A stretch of DNA of 64,000 bases from Oscillospiraceae bacterium. GTDB taxonomy: Bacteria; Bacillota; Clostridia; Saccharofermentanales; Saccharofermentanaceae. Below the pieces are notes generated by a model, which searched no databases, had not been told where the DNA came from, and saw only the letters and a list, made by a program, of their open reading frames with translations. Position 1 is the stretch's first letter. Every line of letters begins with the position of its first letter. The translations under genes were made by a program, and so were the position numbers. The DNA lies in contig CADAIP010000010.1 in NCBI GenBank assembly GCA_902787975.1, positions 1 through 64,000 on the forward strand, given 5' to 3'. Positions 23,343 through 32,339 of this stretch are shown here, piece by piece.

Positions 23343-24601
23343 TAGTCCTCTTTCTCAACCTCTGCACTTTCTTCAGCGTCTTCGTCTTTTTTGATATCTG
23401 CTTCCTCGACCACATTCTCGCCGATGCTGTTTGACTTTGCTTCCTTTGCCTCACTGCTCTCTTCAGCTGCCTGGTGCTTGATGCCGAAGCTGCCGAATTC
23501 AGGCGAGAGTTCTGATCTTCTCATGATCTGGATATCGTCGGGATCAACGTAAAGACCGACTCTGCTTCCTACTGCAGAAGGATCGACGTTCTGTACGAGC
23601 CACTCGATGCCGTCATCGGATCTAACGATCATCTCATAGTGAACGCCCTTGAATACGAGGGACTCAACCGTTCCGTTGATCCTGCCTTCAGCCTCTTCGT
23701 CTACATAGAAGTCCTCAGGTCTGATAACGACGTCGACAAGATTTGCGATGCCTTCCGTGAATTCCGGGAAAAGCGGGTCGACGCACTTGAACGTGATGCC
23801 GCTTGAAAGAACGACTTCATTGTCCTTCTTCATGGTGCCCGCAACGATATTGGATTCGCCGATAAAGTCAGCGACATATGCGTTCTTGGGTTCGTTGTAG
23901 ATATCGATCGGTGTTCCGATCTGCTGGATGACGCCGTCCTTCATGACGATGATCGTGTCGGACATCGTGAGCGCCTCTTCCTGGTCGTGCGTAACGTAAA
24001 CGAAAGTGATGCCGAGTTCTCTTTGCATCTCCTTAAGCTCGATCTGCATCTCCTTACGCATCTTGAGGTCCAGTGCTCCCAAAGGCTCGTCCAGAAGAAG
24101 GATCCTCGGGCGGTTAACGATGGCTCTTGCGATGGCAACTCTCTGCATCTGTCCGCCTGAGAGCTGGTCGATATATCTCTCGCCGTAGTTATCAAGTCCT
24201 ACTGTTTCCAGCGCCTTGTTAACTCTCTGCTCGATCTCCTTTTTATTTACCTTCTTGATCTTGAGTCCGAATGCCACGTTATCGAAAACGTTGAGGTGCG
24301 GGAACAAAGCATATCTCTGGAATACGGTGTTGATGTTGCGCTTATTGGCAGGAACGCTCTTTAAGTCCTTGCCTTCGAAGTTCACGATGCCGGAATCGGC
24401 TGTCTCAAATCCTGCGATGATACGGAGCGTCGTGGACTTACCGCATCCGGAAGGGCCGAGAAGCGTAATGAATTCGTTGTTTCTTATATAGAAAGTAATA
24501 TTCTTTAATACCTTGGTGCCGTCAAAACTCTTGCACAGATCTTTGATCTCAATGATGTGCTCACTGCCTGTATCGTCCGGAAGGATCTGGTTATATGCCA
24601 T
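23342..24601 (-). CDS. potA: polyamine ABC transporter ATP-binding protein
   Basis: A 419-residue ATPase that powers PotBC. Walker A is GPSGCGKST, the signature is LSGGQMQRVAIARA, Walker B is ILLLDEPLGALDLKMR, and the H-loop is YVTHDQEEALTMSD. TOBE domain sequence follows (about 290-365). An acidic Glu-rich tail of about 50 residues (SSEAKEAKSNSIGENVVEEA) is not usual in PotA. It starts 41 bp after the regulator. Confidence 0.93.
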   Translation of the reverse strand: MAYNQILPDDTGSEHIIEIKDLCKSFDGTKVLKNITFYIRNNEFITLLGPSGCGKSTTLRIIAGFETADSGIVNFEGKDLKSVPANKRNINTVFQRYALFPHLNVFDNVAFGLKIKKVNKKEIEQRVNKALETVGLDNYGERYIDQLSGGQMQRVAIARAIVNRPRILLLDEPLGALDLKMRKEMQIELKEMQRELGITFVYVTHDQEEALTMSDTIIVMKDGVIQQIGTPIDIYNEPKNAYVADFIGESNIVAGTMKKDNEVVLSSGITFKCVDPLFPEFTEGIANLVDVVIRPEDFYVDEEAEGRINGTVESLVFKGVHYEMIVRSDDGIEWLVQNVDPSAVGSRVGLYVDPDDIQIMRRSELSPEFGSFGIKHQAAEESSEAKEAKSNSIGENVVEEADIKKDEDAEESAEVEKED

Positions 24602-24642
24602 TTATCTTTACCCCTTTAGGAAATTCTGTCGGTGATCGTTTC

Positions 24643-25182
24643 TCAAAAACTCGGCGGCGAAGAGATCCATATTGCTTTCGCCTGACGGCCGGTGTTGTTC
24701 TCGAGGAAGTGGGGCTTGTCGCATTCAAGATAAAAGCTCTCGCCCTTCTTAACCTGATGTCTTTCTTCGTCAATGACCACGGTTACCGTGCCTTCCAACA
24801 CATATCCGAACTCTTCGCCCTCGTGGGGATTATCCGGATAAGTCGAACCGCCGGGTTCGATAGTGACAAGGATCGGCTCCATCTCATTCTTCTGTGCGTT
24901 GGGGATGAGCCAGCAGATCTCGTTCTTTAATTCCTGATCCTGCTTTACCGAGAAATCTTCCTTGCCGAAAACGACTCTCTGGCCTGACTCTTCCCTGAAG
25001 AAGTGGGCGAAATCAGTTCCTACAGCATTAAGGATGTCCTCAAGGGTCGCCATTGAAGGAGATGTCTTATCGCTCTCTAAAAGCGAGATAAAACCCTTGG
25101 AAAGCTCGCATCTGTCTGCGAGTTCTTCCTGGGTGAGACCCTTTTGTAACCTGAGATTTTTGATCTTTGATCCGATTTCCAT
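24643..25182 (-). CDS. XRE-cupin regulator of the polyamine operon
   Basis: A 179-residue regulator of the PuuR-type architecture. The N-terminal HTH (LRLQKGLTQEELADRCELSK, then GFISLLESDKTSPSMATLED) is followed by a C-terminal cupin (EPGGSTYPDNPHEGEEFGYV, GTVTVVIDEERHQVKKGES). Regulators of this form next to potABCD commonly sense polyamines or control uptake. It is first in the operon, and the palindrome at 25207-25223 just after the transcription start fits autorepression. Confidence 0.88.
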   Translation of the reverse strand: MEIGSKIKNLRLQKGLTQEELADRCELSKGFISLLESDKTSPSMATLEDILNAVGTDFAHFFREESGQRVVFGKEDFSVKQDQELKNEICWLIPNAQKNEMEPILVTIEPGGSTYPDNPHEGEEFGYVLEGTVTVVIDEERHQVKKGESFYLECDKPHFLENNTGRQAKAIWISSPPSF

Positions 25183-25206
25183 AGCCTTGCCTGTCCTAAA
25201 CTAAGA

Positions 25207-25266
25207 GTTTACTGACACTAAACCAATAATGTGCGTGATTATACACTCCGCTAAACCCCGTGTAAA
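25207..25266 (-). promoter_or_regulatory. promoter and operator of the polyamine operon
   Basis: On the minus strand TTTACA (25261-25266) and TATAAT (25238-25243) are separated by 17 bases. Downstream of the -10 lies the palindrome GTTTA-N7-TAAAC (25207-25223), a likely binding site of the XRE-cupin protein. A further GTTTAG lies in the spacer. The rest of 25267-25469 contains only A+T-rich sequence ahead of the next plus-strand gene. Confidence 0.6.
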
Positions 25267-25469
25267 GTATTTCTAAACCGGAGAAGGGCCATTTTTGCAA
25301 TTTGTACTAAAACTTTTCGAAAACTTGCCTATCTGCACAAAATTGTCCTCAAAAAACGCCGATTGATAAGTCAAAATGTCTTGAAAAAATTGACAAGCCA
25401 CGTATAATAAATAAAGTAATGAGAATTAACAAAATCTTTACAAAAGCTTGACATTCGGGGGGCACAGGG

Positions 25470-26825
25470 ATGGCAAACATTTTGGGTAACGTATTTAAGG
25501 GTAAAGACAGCATGAACGGCGGCCTTGCTACTCAGGGTGCCGGACATTCTAATGTTCAGCCGAACGTTAGATCTTCCGGTAATGTTGTTAACCTTCAGAC
25601 ATCCGGACGTTCGGGTAGCAGCAGCACACACACTGCATCCAATTCCGCTGCCGCTCAGCTCGCAAGAGAGCGTGCTGAGGCTGCTAAGGCTCAGATCGAG
25701 ATGCGTAAAGCTGCAGAAGCAAGACGTAAGGAAGAGCAGAAAGGCGATTCCGATAAGAACGGAATTACTCCTGTCGGATTAAAACCTCCGATCAAGCGTC
25801 CTAAGTCTGCATCAGTTAACCATGCGCAGTACGTCGCAGAAGTCAAAGAGGCTGAAGCCGAGGGCAAGCCTGTTGTTGAGCGCGAGCGTGAGCGTGTAAC
25901 ACCTCAGCCGGCAAGAAGCGCTGCACAGTCAGCATTGGCACTCGCACAGTCTGTTGCTCTCAGAGCTCAGAACGAAGAGCGTCGCGCAAGCCAGAAGGCC
26001 AAGGCTGCTACAGCCAGAGTCGTTGAGTGCAGAAGCGCAGTAACCGCCGCTGAAGAAGCTCTCCTCACAGCACGTAAGGCGGAGGAAGCTACGATCTCCA
26101 AGGAAAACATCGCCAAGGAAGCAACACTTGCTGCAGTTAAGCGTGCTGAAGAAGCAAGACAGGCTGCAAACAAGGCTGAAGAACTCGCAAGAGCAGCTGT
26201 TGCTAAGGCTGAAGAAGAAGAGAAGGCTGCTGCCGCTCTCACAGCTGAAGAAGCTAAGATCACAGAGCGCAGAAAGGCTGACGAGAGAGCAAGAATCGAA
26301 GCTGAGAAGGTTGAGCAGGATTCCAAGGCTGCAGTTATCACTGCAACAAAGGAAGAAGAAGTTGCTTCCGCTGAATATGAAGCTGCTAAGCTTGCACTTG
26401 CTAAGGCTCAGGAAGATCTCGATTCTGCTAACCAGATGAAGAATGAGGAAGATGCACGTATCGCTGCAGAAAAGGCAGAGAAGGAAGCACGCCTCGCCGC
26501 AGAGAAGGCTATCGAAGAAGCAAGACTTGCTGCTGCAAAGGCTGAAGAAGCAAGACAGGCTGCTCTCCTCGCAGAAGAGAAGGCTAAGGCTGCTGCTGCT
26601 AAGGCTGAGGAAGAAGCACGTATCGCTGCAGCTAAGGCTGAAGAGATTGCTAAGCTCAGAGCTGCTGCAGGCATCGTTGATCCTGCACCTACAAAGCCTT
26701 TAGATACAACGATTAGTGAACCTGCTGTACCCGCAGTCAGTGAAGCACCCATGAGACCCGCTGCCGCTGTAAGACCGGGATCTGAGGCTGCTCCCACAAG
26801 ACCTGCAGCAAAACCTGCAGTCTGA
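25470..26825 (+). CDS. Ala/Glu/Lys-rich coiled-coil protein, unknown
   Basis: A 451-residue hydrophilic protein without signal peptide or membrane segment. The first about 130 residues are Ser/Gly/Asn-rich and disordered, then a very long alpha-helical region (about 160-395) with heptad-like repeats of the pattern AEEARLAAAKAEEARQAA, then a Pro/Ala-rich disordered tail (APMRPAAAVRPGSEAAPTRP). The composition resembles TolA-like or cytoskeletal rods, but no family is recognised. GGGG precedes the ATG. A terminator follows. It may be a cytoplasmic scaffold or filament protein; this is a guess from shape alone. Confidence 0.7.
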   Translation: MANILGNVFKGKDSMNGGLATQGAGHSNVQPNVRSSGNVVNLQTSGRSGSSSTHTASNSAAAQLARERAEAAKAQIEMRKAAEARRKEEQKGDSDKNGITPVGLKPPIKRPKSASVNHAQYVAEVKEAEAEGKPVVERERERVTPQPARSAAQSALALAQSVALRAQNEERRASQKAKAATARVVECRSAVTAAEEALLTARKAEEATISKENIAKEATLAAVKRAEEARQAANKAEELARAAVAKAEEEEKAAAALTAEEAKITERRKADERARIEAEKVEQDSKAAVITATKEEEVASAEYEAAKLALAKAQEDLDSANQMKNEEDARIAAEKAEKEARLAAEKAIEEARLAAAKAEEARQAALLAEEKAKAAAAKAEEEARIAAAKAEEIAKLRAAAGIVDPAPTKPLDTTISEPAVPAVSEAPMRPAAAVRPGSEAAPTRPAAKPAV

Positions 26826-26850
26826 TCTTAGATCACAATCGCAATTTTAA

Positions 26851-26886
26851 CGGGGTGTCTCAAGCGAGGCACCCCGTATTATTTAT
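26851..26886 (+). terminator. intrinsic terminator
   Basis: CGGGGTGTCTC and GAGGCACCCCG enclose AAGC, followed by TATTATTTAT. It closes the coiled-coil gene and belongs to a family of similar terminators in this window (32277, 40552, 40582, 62616). Confidence 0.8.
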
Positions 26887-26972
26887 ATCTGCTTTTTTCG
26901 TGTGACAAAATCCGCAACAGTTTTCCGGGTGATCTTTCAGGCTGTCAGTGGGTTTTTCATCGCCCGGAAACA

Positions 26973-29459
26973 TCATCCTCTCTCGTCCAGCACCTTCTGC
27001 ACTCTGTCCTGTGCGATAGCAATCACATCTTCAAGGCTCTTCTGACCCATGAAGTATGCGGGCATCTCTTCGATCAGGATCAGGTTTATCGTTGCATCCG
27101 GTGCGTAGATCCTTGAGCAGTTCTGAATGTTGTTCTCCATGTCGGTTATGTTCTTATCACCGAATACCATTCCGTTGTTGGCAGGTCTTCCGGTAAGTTC
27201 ATCGTAACCGAATATGTCATATCCGCCGTCGCCGTTATAGTATTCGACGGCTTTGGCCGCGCCCTGTCTGAATGCATCGCGGCTGAGCACGAAATCGTCG
27301 TTCATGGCAAGTTCAAGCTGGACTTCTTCTGATAAGAGGAGCTTTATGAATTCGCCGCATGCATCGATGTTTTCGGCCTGTGCAGAGACTGCGACCGATT
27401 TATCAAGGGTAAACATGGGGCCGCGTCCGTCAGCAGAAGGAAGGCCTAAGATAGCCGTGCAATCTTTTCCCGCTGCCAGTGTATAAATATAATCGGACAT
27501 GCCGCCACAGGTGACGTAAGCTGCTATATCACTGCCGTCAACGACCCTGTCTCCCTTTACCGGTGCGACGGCAACAACATCCACTACAGGCGCAATCATG
27601 GGTTCGCTGCCGTATATATAAGCTTCGTTGTAGGCATCGTAGTAGCTGTTGCTCCAGGATCTGGCGCTCTCGGGAACGTTGTCCTTTACGAATCCGGCCA
27701 GAGCCGCAAACTCGGGTCCCGTGAAATCCGCCTTGCCGTCAGATATGAACTTGTCGCTCATGGAGCTGAATATCCTCGCGAAATAGTAAGCCTGTCCGAC
27801 AGGTATTACATCATCCCCGTTCAGGACGTCGTAAAGGAAGTCCTCATATTCGGAAGTGGTAAATCCGGTGCCGGATGCACCCGCATATGAAGGTGATGTC
27901 TGGATGCCGTTGATCATATAACTTACGGGCAGCTGATAGAGCTTTCCGTCGACCCTGGCGCCGTCAATGATGTTCGTAAAATATCTTGAAGAATCAAGAT
28001 CTGCCACATAAGGAGTGAGATCTGCAAGATAGTTCGGATTGTTGAGCTGGCCGTACTCACCGCAGTTCAACAGGATGTCGGGGCCTTCCCCGTTCATGAT
28101 GTCGATCGCAAGGTCGTTGCTGAGCTTGGAGTTTCCGTTCAGATAATAGGATTCAAAGTCATCTTCACTGTCTATATATGATGAGAAGTCGTAGTAACTG
28201 TCGCTGTTATAACGGTCAGTGACTTCGATGAAATAATCCGGGCTGAGATCGTTATACTTAATGACCGCATCAGCAACAGGGTCGTCAACGTATCCATCGG
28301 GTGCATACAGTTCAAGGACCGTCTTTCCCGCATGGGGATTGGGCGCTTTAGTCAGCTCAACGACCTTGAACGTGTTGTTATCCGCACTCGAATAAAGTGT
28401 CCGGTTATAAGTCTCACCGCAAAGAAGGATCTTATCGTCGCTGTAATCTGCTATAACGAAATCACACAGATCGCTCCTTCTTACGCTGCACCAGCTGAAA
28501 TTGAAACACATGCCGACAGACTTGTTATTCATGTCGATCGACTTGATGCCGGCATTTGTAAGATAGTATGCGGTGCCGTCATCTGCAAAGAAAAATGATT
28601 TAATGGTCTCTAACTCGAGCCATTCGTATTCCTGACCGTCGACGGCTGTAACATTGCCGCTCGTAAGGTCGACCTCGAAAAAAAGCCTTCCGGAATCGCC
28701 GCTTGCAGGTACGAGCACCGTTGTCTCATTTAAAGGAAGAATGATCGCTATGTCGTAAATGCCTTTTCCGGGATCTGTGATCTTCGCAACTTTCTGACTT
28801 CCGTCCGGAGCGTTGATCATGAGATTGTAATAGCTGACCTCATCCCACATGAGTTCGGTTTCTATTTTGTACGAGCCGATATTATATGTCTGCTCAATGC
28901 TGTGGCCCTCGACGTCACGGGCATCCAAAACGGAACCCGTAGCCGGATCAACGCTTACTTCCAAATATGACGCAACATCGGTTACCGGATCGTAGAACAC
29001 GCCTAAAGCGGAGATCTTGCCATCCATGTATCTGACATAATCTATATAGTCCGCGCCTTTAAGAATATCATTCAGGTCGATCGTGTTGACTGTCTGCTTT
29101 GTTGCCCTGTCGAGCACTGTTGCCGTGTATATCGCAAAATCGCTGTTGTTGAAATTCTCCCAGTTGAAGTCATCCGGGATCTTATAGTATCCGTTGGTCA
29201 TGACGACTATGTAATTGTCATCCGAGCCTGCACATTGTGAGTAGTACGACTCGATCTCCCTGTTCATGTTAATGGCAGGGATCACTTCCGTGACCTCATT
29301 TGAATACCACGGTGACTCTGAAGCTATCTTTTCTCCGCTGCGGCTTACCTCCTCACTGCCCGATTCATCGGCAGGTGTTTTCTTTGTGCATGATGCAAAC
29401 GGCAGCGCCATCGATAGCACCACCAACGCCGCAACTGCTTTCCTGACCGAAGTCTTCAT
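26973..29459 (-). CDS. large lipoprotein, ABC solute-binding-like (paralog 2)
   Basis: An 828-residue paralog of the gene at 10376. The lipobox is LPFASC. It shares the first-half beta-rich region and the second-half binding-protein motifs: YFIEVTDRYN, AIDIMNGEGPDILLNCGEYG, YLADLTPYV, QLPVSYMI, and the end EEMPAYFMGQKSLEDVIAI. Differences from paralog 1 are an inserted segment near residue 625-660 (AYIYGSEPMIAPVVDVVAVA). It lies 101 bp downstream of paralog 3 with a terminator between them. No permease is adjacent. Confidence 0.75.
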   Translation of the reverse strand: MKTSVRKAVAALVVLSMALPFASCTKKTPADESGSEEVSRSGEKIASESPWYSNEVTEVIPAINMNREIESYYSQCAGSDDNYIVVMTNGYYKIPDDFNWENFNNSDFAIYTATVLDRATKQTVNTIDLNDILKGADYIDYVRYMDGKISALGVFYDPVTDVASYLEVSVDPATGSVLDARDVEGHSIEQTYNIGSYKIETELMWDEVSYYNLMINAPDGSQKVAKITDPGKGIYDIAIILPLNETTVLVPASGDSGRLFFEVDLTSGNVTAVDGQEYEWLELETIKSFFFADDGTAYYLTNAGIKSIDMNNKSVGMCFNFSWCSVRRSDLCDFVIADYSDDKILLCGETYNRTLYSSADNNTFKVVELTKAPNPHAGKTVLELYAPDGYVDDPVADAVIKYNDLSPDYFIEVTDRYNSDSYYDFSSYIDSEDDFESYYLNGNSKLSNDLAIDIMNGEGPDILLNCGEYGQLNNPNYLADLTPYVADLDSSRYFTNIIDGARVDGKLYQLPVSYMINGIQTSPSYAGASGTGFTTSEYEDFLYDVLNGDDVIPVGQAYYFARIFSSMSDKFISDGKADFTGPEFAALAGFVKDNVPESARSWSNSYYDAYNEAYIYGSEPMIAPVVDVVAVAPVKGDRVVDGSDIAAYVTCGGMSDYIYTLAAGKDCTAILGLPSADGRGPMFTLDKSVAVSAQAENIDACGEFIKLLLSEEVQLELAMNDDFVLSRDAFRQGAAKAVEYYNGDGGYDIFGYDELTGRPANNGMVFGDKNITDMENNIQNCSRIYAPDATINLILIEEMPAYFMGQKSLEDVIAIAQDRVQKVLDERG

Positions 29460-29501
29460 CCTATTCTCTCCTTTAACCCCATATATCTATAATCTTCTTT
29501 T

Positions 29502-29546
29502 CTCGAAAATGGCTGCCCGTAAATTGAGCAGCCATAACTTTTCGAG
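29502..29546 (-). terminator. terminator between paralogs 3 and 2
   Basis: ATGGCTGC and GCAGCCAT form the inner stem, extended by CTCGAAAA and TTTTCGAG outside. On the minus strand it lies just past the stop of paralog 3. Confidence 0.65.
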
Positions 29547-29560
29547 TCAGTTTGAAAGTA

Positions 29561-32044
29561 TCAGCCTCTTTCGTCTAATACCTTCTGTGCTCTGTCCTGA
29601 GCGACCTTTGCAACTTCCTCAAGACTCTTCTGTCCTATGAAGTATGCGGGCATTTCCTCAACGAGGATGAGGTTGATCGCTGCATCAGCCGCGTTCGTGC
29701 AGGAGCAGCTTTCAATGATCTTTTCGAGCTCATTGATGTTCTGCTCAGAGAACTTAAGGCGGTTATCTTTAGGAAGGCCTGTCTCATAATCGTAGCCGAA
29801 CATATACTCTCCGCCTTCGCCGTTGTAATATTCAACAGCTTTTTGTCCGCCTTCTCTGAAAGCCTCACGGCTGAGAACGAAGTTGTCATTCATCGCCAGG
29901 CTCTTCTGAACATCGTCAGAAAGAAGGAGCTTTACGAACTCTCCGCATGCATCGACATTCTGAGCCTGGGCAGAGACTGCAACTGAAACATAAGGTGAAA
30001 CCATAGGTCCGCGTCCGTCAGTTGAAGGAATGCCGAGGATGGCAGTACCGCTGCCCTGAATGTTTGCCATGTTCATGAAGTAACCGCTGATACCATAGAC
30101 CGGGCCGTAAATTGCAGGTGAAGTATTACCCGTGTCGCCCTTTACCGGAGCTGCAGCTGCGCCTACAGCGACTGTTGATGAGTAGTACATGTCATCGTTG
30201 TACATTTCATCCCAACTCTTGCTGGTTTCCTGAACGTTATTCTTAACATATTCTGCAAGCTCTGCAAACTCGGGAGCTGAGAAATCAGCCTTGCCGTTAG
30301 TGATGAACTTATCACTCTGGGCATTGAATACCTTTGTGAAATAAAGTGCCTGACCGTAAGGAACACAGTCTGTACCGTTCAAAGTCTCGTTAAGGAACTT
30401 CTCGTATTCTGCAGGTGTGAAACCAATGCCTGATGCGCCGGCATATTTAGCATCCGTCTGGATGCCTTCGATCATGTAGCTGACAGGAAGATGGAAAAGT
30501 TTTCCGTCAACCAGGGATGCATCGATAATGTTCGTAAAATACTTATCCGGATCAAGTGTACCGATATAAGGCGTAAGATCTGCAAGGTAGTTTGTGTCAT
30601 TGAGCTGGCCCAGTTCACTTGCGTTCATGAGGATATCAGGGCCTTCGCCGTTCATGATGTCCATGGCAAGCTCATTACTCATTTTCGCGTTGACGTTAAG
30701 ATTTGCATTAGCATAATCATCTTCGCTGTTAAGGTTGCTGTAATCGAGATCATCAACATGGGAGTAACGGTCTGTTACCTCGATGAAATAGTTGCTGCTG
30801 TTCTCGTTATACTTGATGATCGCATCACCGATCTTTTCTTCAACATATCCGTAAGAGCAGAACATCTCAAGGATAGTCTTTCCTGCATGAGGATTGGACT
30901 CTGCTTTTGTCAGATCAACGATTACGAACTCAGTCTGGTAATTCGAATCATAAGGACTTGAAGCATATTTTTCGCCACAGAGAACGATCTCGTCTTCAGT
31001 GCAGTCAACAATTGAAAGATAATTCAGAGTTGCTCTGTTAACTGTGCACCAGCTGTAGTTCATTACTGCCTCTGAAGTCTTCTTCTTCATGTCGATCCTG
31101 GAGATTCCGATAGGAGTTGAATAGTATGTGTAACCGTCTTTACCGCTGAATGTTGAGATAAGTGTATCGAGCTCAAGCCATGAGTAGTCTGCGCCGTCGA
31201 TCTTTGTTGCTTTATTAGTCTTAAGATCCAGCTCATAATAGACTTCCGTCTTGTCGGTGGAAATGGGGATGAGTGCCTTGCCTTCGCCGATGGACAGGAT
31301 AACGCGGATGTCATAATAGTTCATTCCGTTTTCCTTGAGCTCTATTCTTTCCTTGGAGCCGTCAGGTGCCGTTACATAAAGGGCATAGAAAGCGTTATCA
31401 TTGTTGTCCCAGTTTACCTCTGTTTCGATTACATAATCTTCAACGTTGAATGAACGCTCAATGTATCCGTCGTTGCCGCTGTTGTCTGCCTCATATTCAT
31501 CCAGGACTTTACCTGTTAAGAGGTCGAGTTCTTTAACTTTTGTTGACGTATTATATGTAACATCATCGTATGTTGTGATGTAAGCGGAAAGCTTACCGTC
31601 TCTGTAAGTTACGGTATCGACATAGCTGTTTGTGGTAAGACCTTCTGTAAGATCGATAGTGTTAACTGTCTCATATGTCTTTCTGTCGAGAACTGAGATC
31701 TGATTGATGGAATACTCGTTGTAATTGAAGTTTTCCCAATCAATGTCGTTGCCGTTAGGCATCTTATAGTAACCGTTTGTCTGAACTACAAGATAATCAT
31801 CATCAACGCCTGAAAGATTGGAATAGCAGTACTCAAGCGGTTTGCTGTCATCAATGTCGGGCTTAAATGTCGTGATCTTTGAATTAAACCACGGTGTGCT
31901 GGCAGAAATCTTTTCGCCGCTGTGACTTGCTTCTCTGTCATCACCGCTGCCTCCTGACTTGCCACTTTTGCTGCATGCAGCAAAAGACAATGCCATGGAT
32001 GCGGCCAGTACGACAGATGTTAACTTCGTAGCTGTGCTTTTCAT
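29561..32044 (-). CDS. large lipoprotein, ABC solute-binding-like (paralog 3)
   Basis: An 827-residue paralog of 10376 and 26973. The lipobox is LSFAAC. It has the same beta-rich first half, then FIEVTDRYSHVDDLDYSN, AMDIMNGEGPDILMNASELG, YLADLTPYIG, LPVSYMIEGIQ and the end EEMPAYFIGQKSLEEVAKV. It appears closest to paralog 2 by the shared PVKGD segment (about residues 640-655). GGAG precedes the ATG. Tandem duplication explains the pair at 27-32 kb. Confidence 0.75.
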   Translation of the reverse strand: MKSTATKLTSVVLAASMALSFAACSKSGKSGGSGDDREASHSGEKISASTPWFNSKITTFKPDIDDSKPLEYCYSNLSGVDDDYLVVQTNGYYKMPNGNDIDWENFNYNEYSINQISVLDRKTYETVNTIDLTEGLTTNSYVDTVTYRDGKLSAYITTYDDVTYNTSTKVKELDLLTGKVLDEYEADNSGNDGYIERSFNVEDYVIETEVNWDNNDNAFYALYVTAPDGSKERIELKENGMNYYDIRVILSIGEGKALIPISTDKTEVYYELDLKTNKATKIDGADYSWLELDTLISTFSGKDGYTYYSTPIGISRIDMKKKTSEAVMNYSWCTVNRATLNYLSIVDCTEDEIVLCGEKYASSPYDSNYQTEFVIVDLTKAESNPHAGKTILEMFCSYGYVEEKIGDAIIKYNENSSNYFIEVTDRYSHVDDLDYSNLNSEDDYANANLNVNAKMSNELAMDIMNGEGPDILMNASELGQLNDTNYLADLTPYIGTLDPDKYFTNIIDASLVDGKLFHLPVSYMIEGIQTDAKYAGASGIGFTPAEYEKFLNETLNGTDCVPYGQALYFTKVFNAQSDKFITNGKADFSAPEFAELAEYVKNNVQETSKSWDEMYNDDMYYSSTVAVGAAAAPVKGDTGNTSPAIYGPVYGISGYFMNMANIQGSGTAILGIPSTDGRGPMVSPYVSVAVSAQAQNVDACGEFVKLLLSDDVQKSLAMNDNFVLSREAFREGGQKAVEYYNGEGGEYMFGYDYETGLPKDNRLKFSEQNINELEKIIESCSCTNAADAAINLILVEEMPAYFIGQKSLEEVAKVAQDRAQKVLDERG

Positions 32045-32276
32045 TTTTATGTCTCCTTTATCCCCTTTTGGTTTGGTTTTGTTCTTAAGTCAGTATGATT
32101 GTAGAATCGCAAAATATCATATCTGCATCAAAAGTGTGGCAAAAGTTAGGTTACGGCATTTCAAACATGTTACATGAGCAAACCAACACGTTTTCGTTAA
32201 TTTTTGAAGCACATATAATTCCATATTCATCCGGTTTTCGAATGTACGCACCTGACTAATTGCAAACACAAAGAAA

Positions 32277-32304
32277 CAGGGTGTCCCAAATATGAGACAC
32301 CCCG
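32277..32304 (-). terminator. terminator of the str operon
   Basis: On the minus strand CGGGGTGTCTCA and GGGACACCCTG form a hairpin around TATTT with a single mismatch, followed by TTTCTTTG. It lies 36 bases after the expected tuf stop. The rest of 32045-32339 holds only the upstream region of paralog 3. Confidence 0.7.
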
Positions 32305-32339
32305 TTGAATTAACAGTTGTTAGTTCAGTTCTTATCGAA

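Noticed and set aside
25967..26797. Minus-strand open frames rich in Ala and Ser
   Set aside because: They are mirror images of the repetitive coiled-coil gene on the plus strand.
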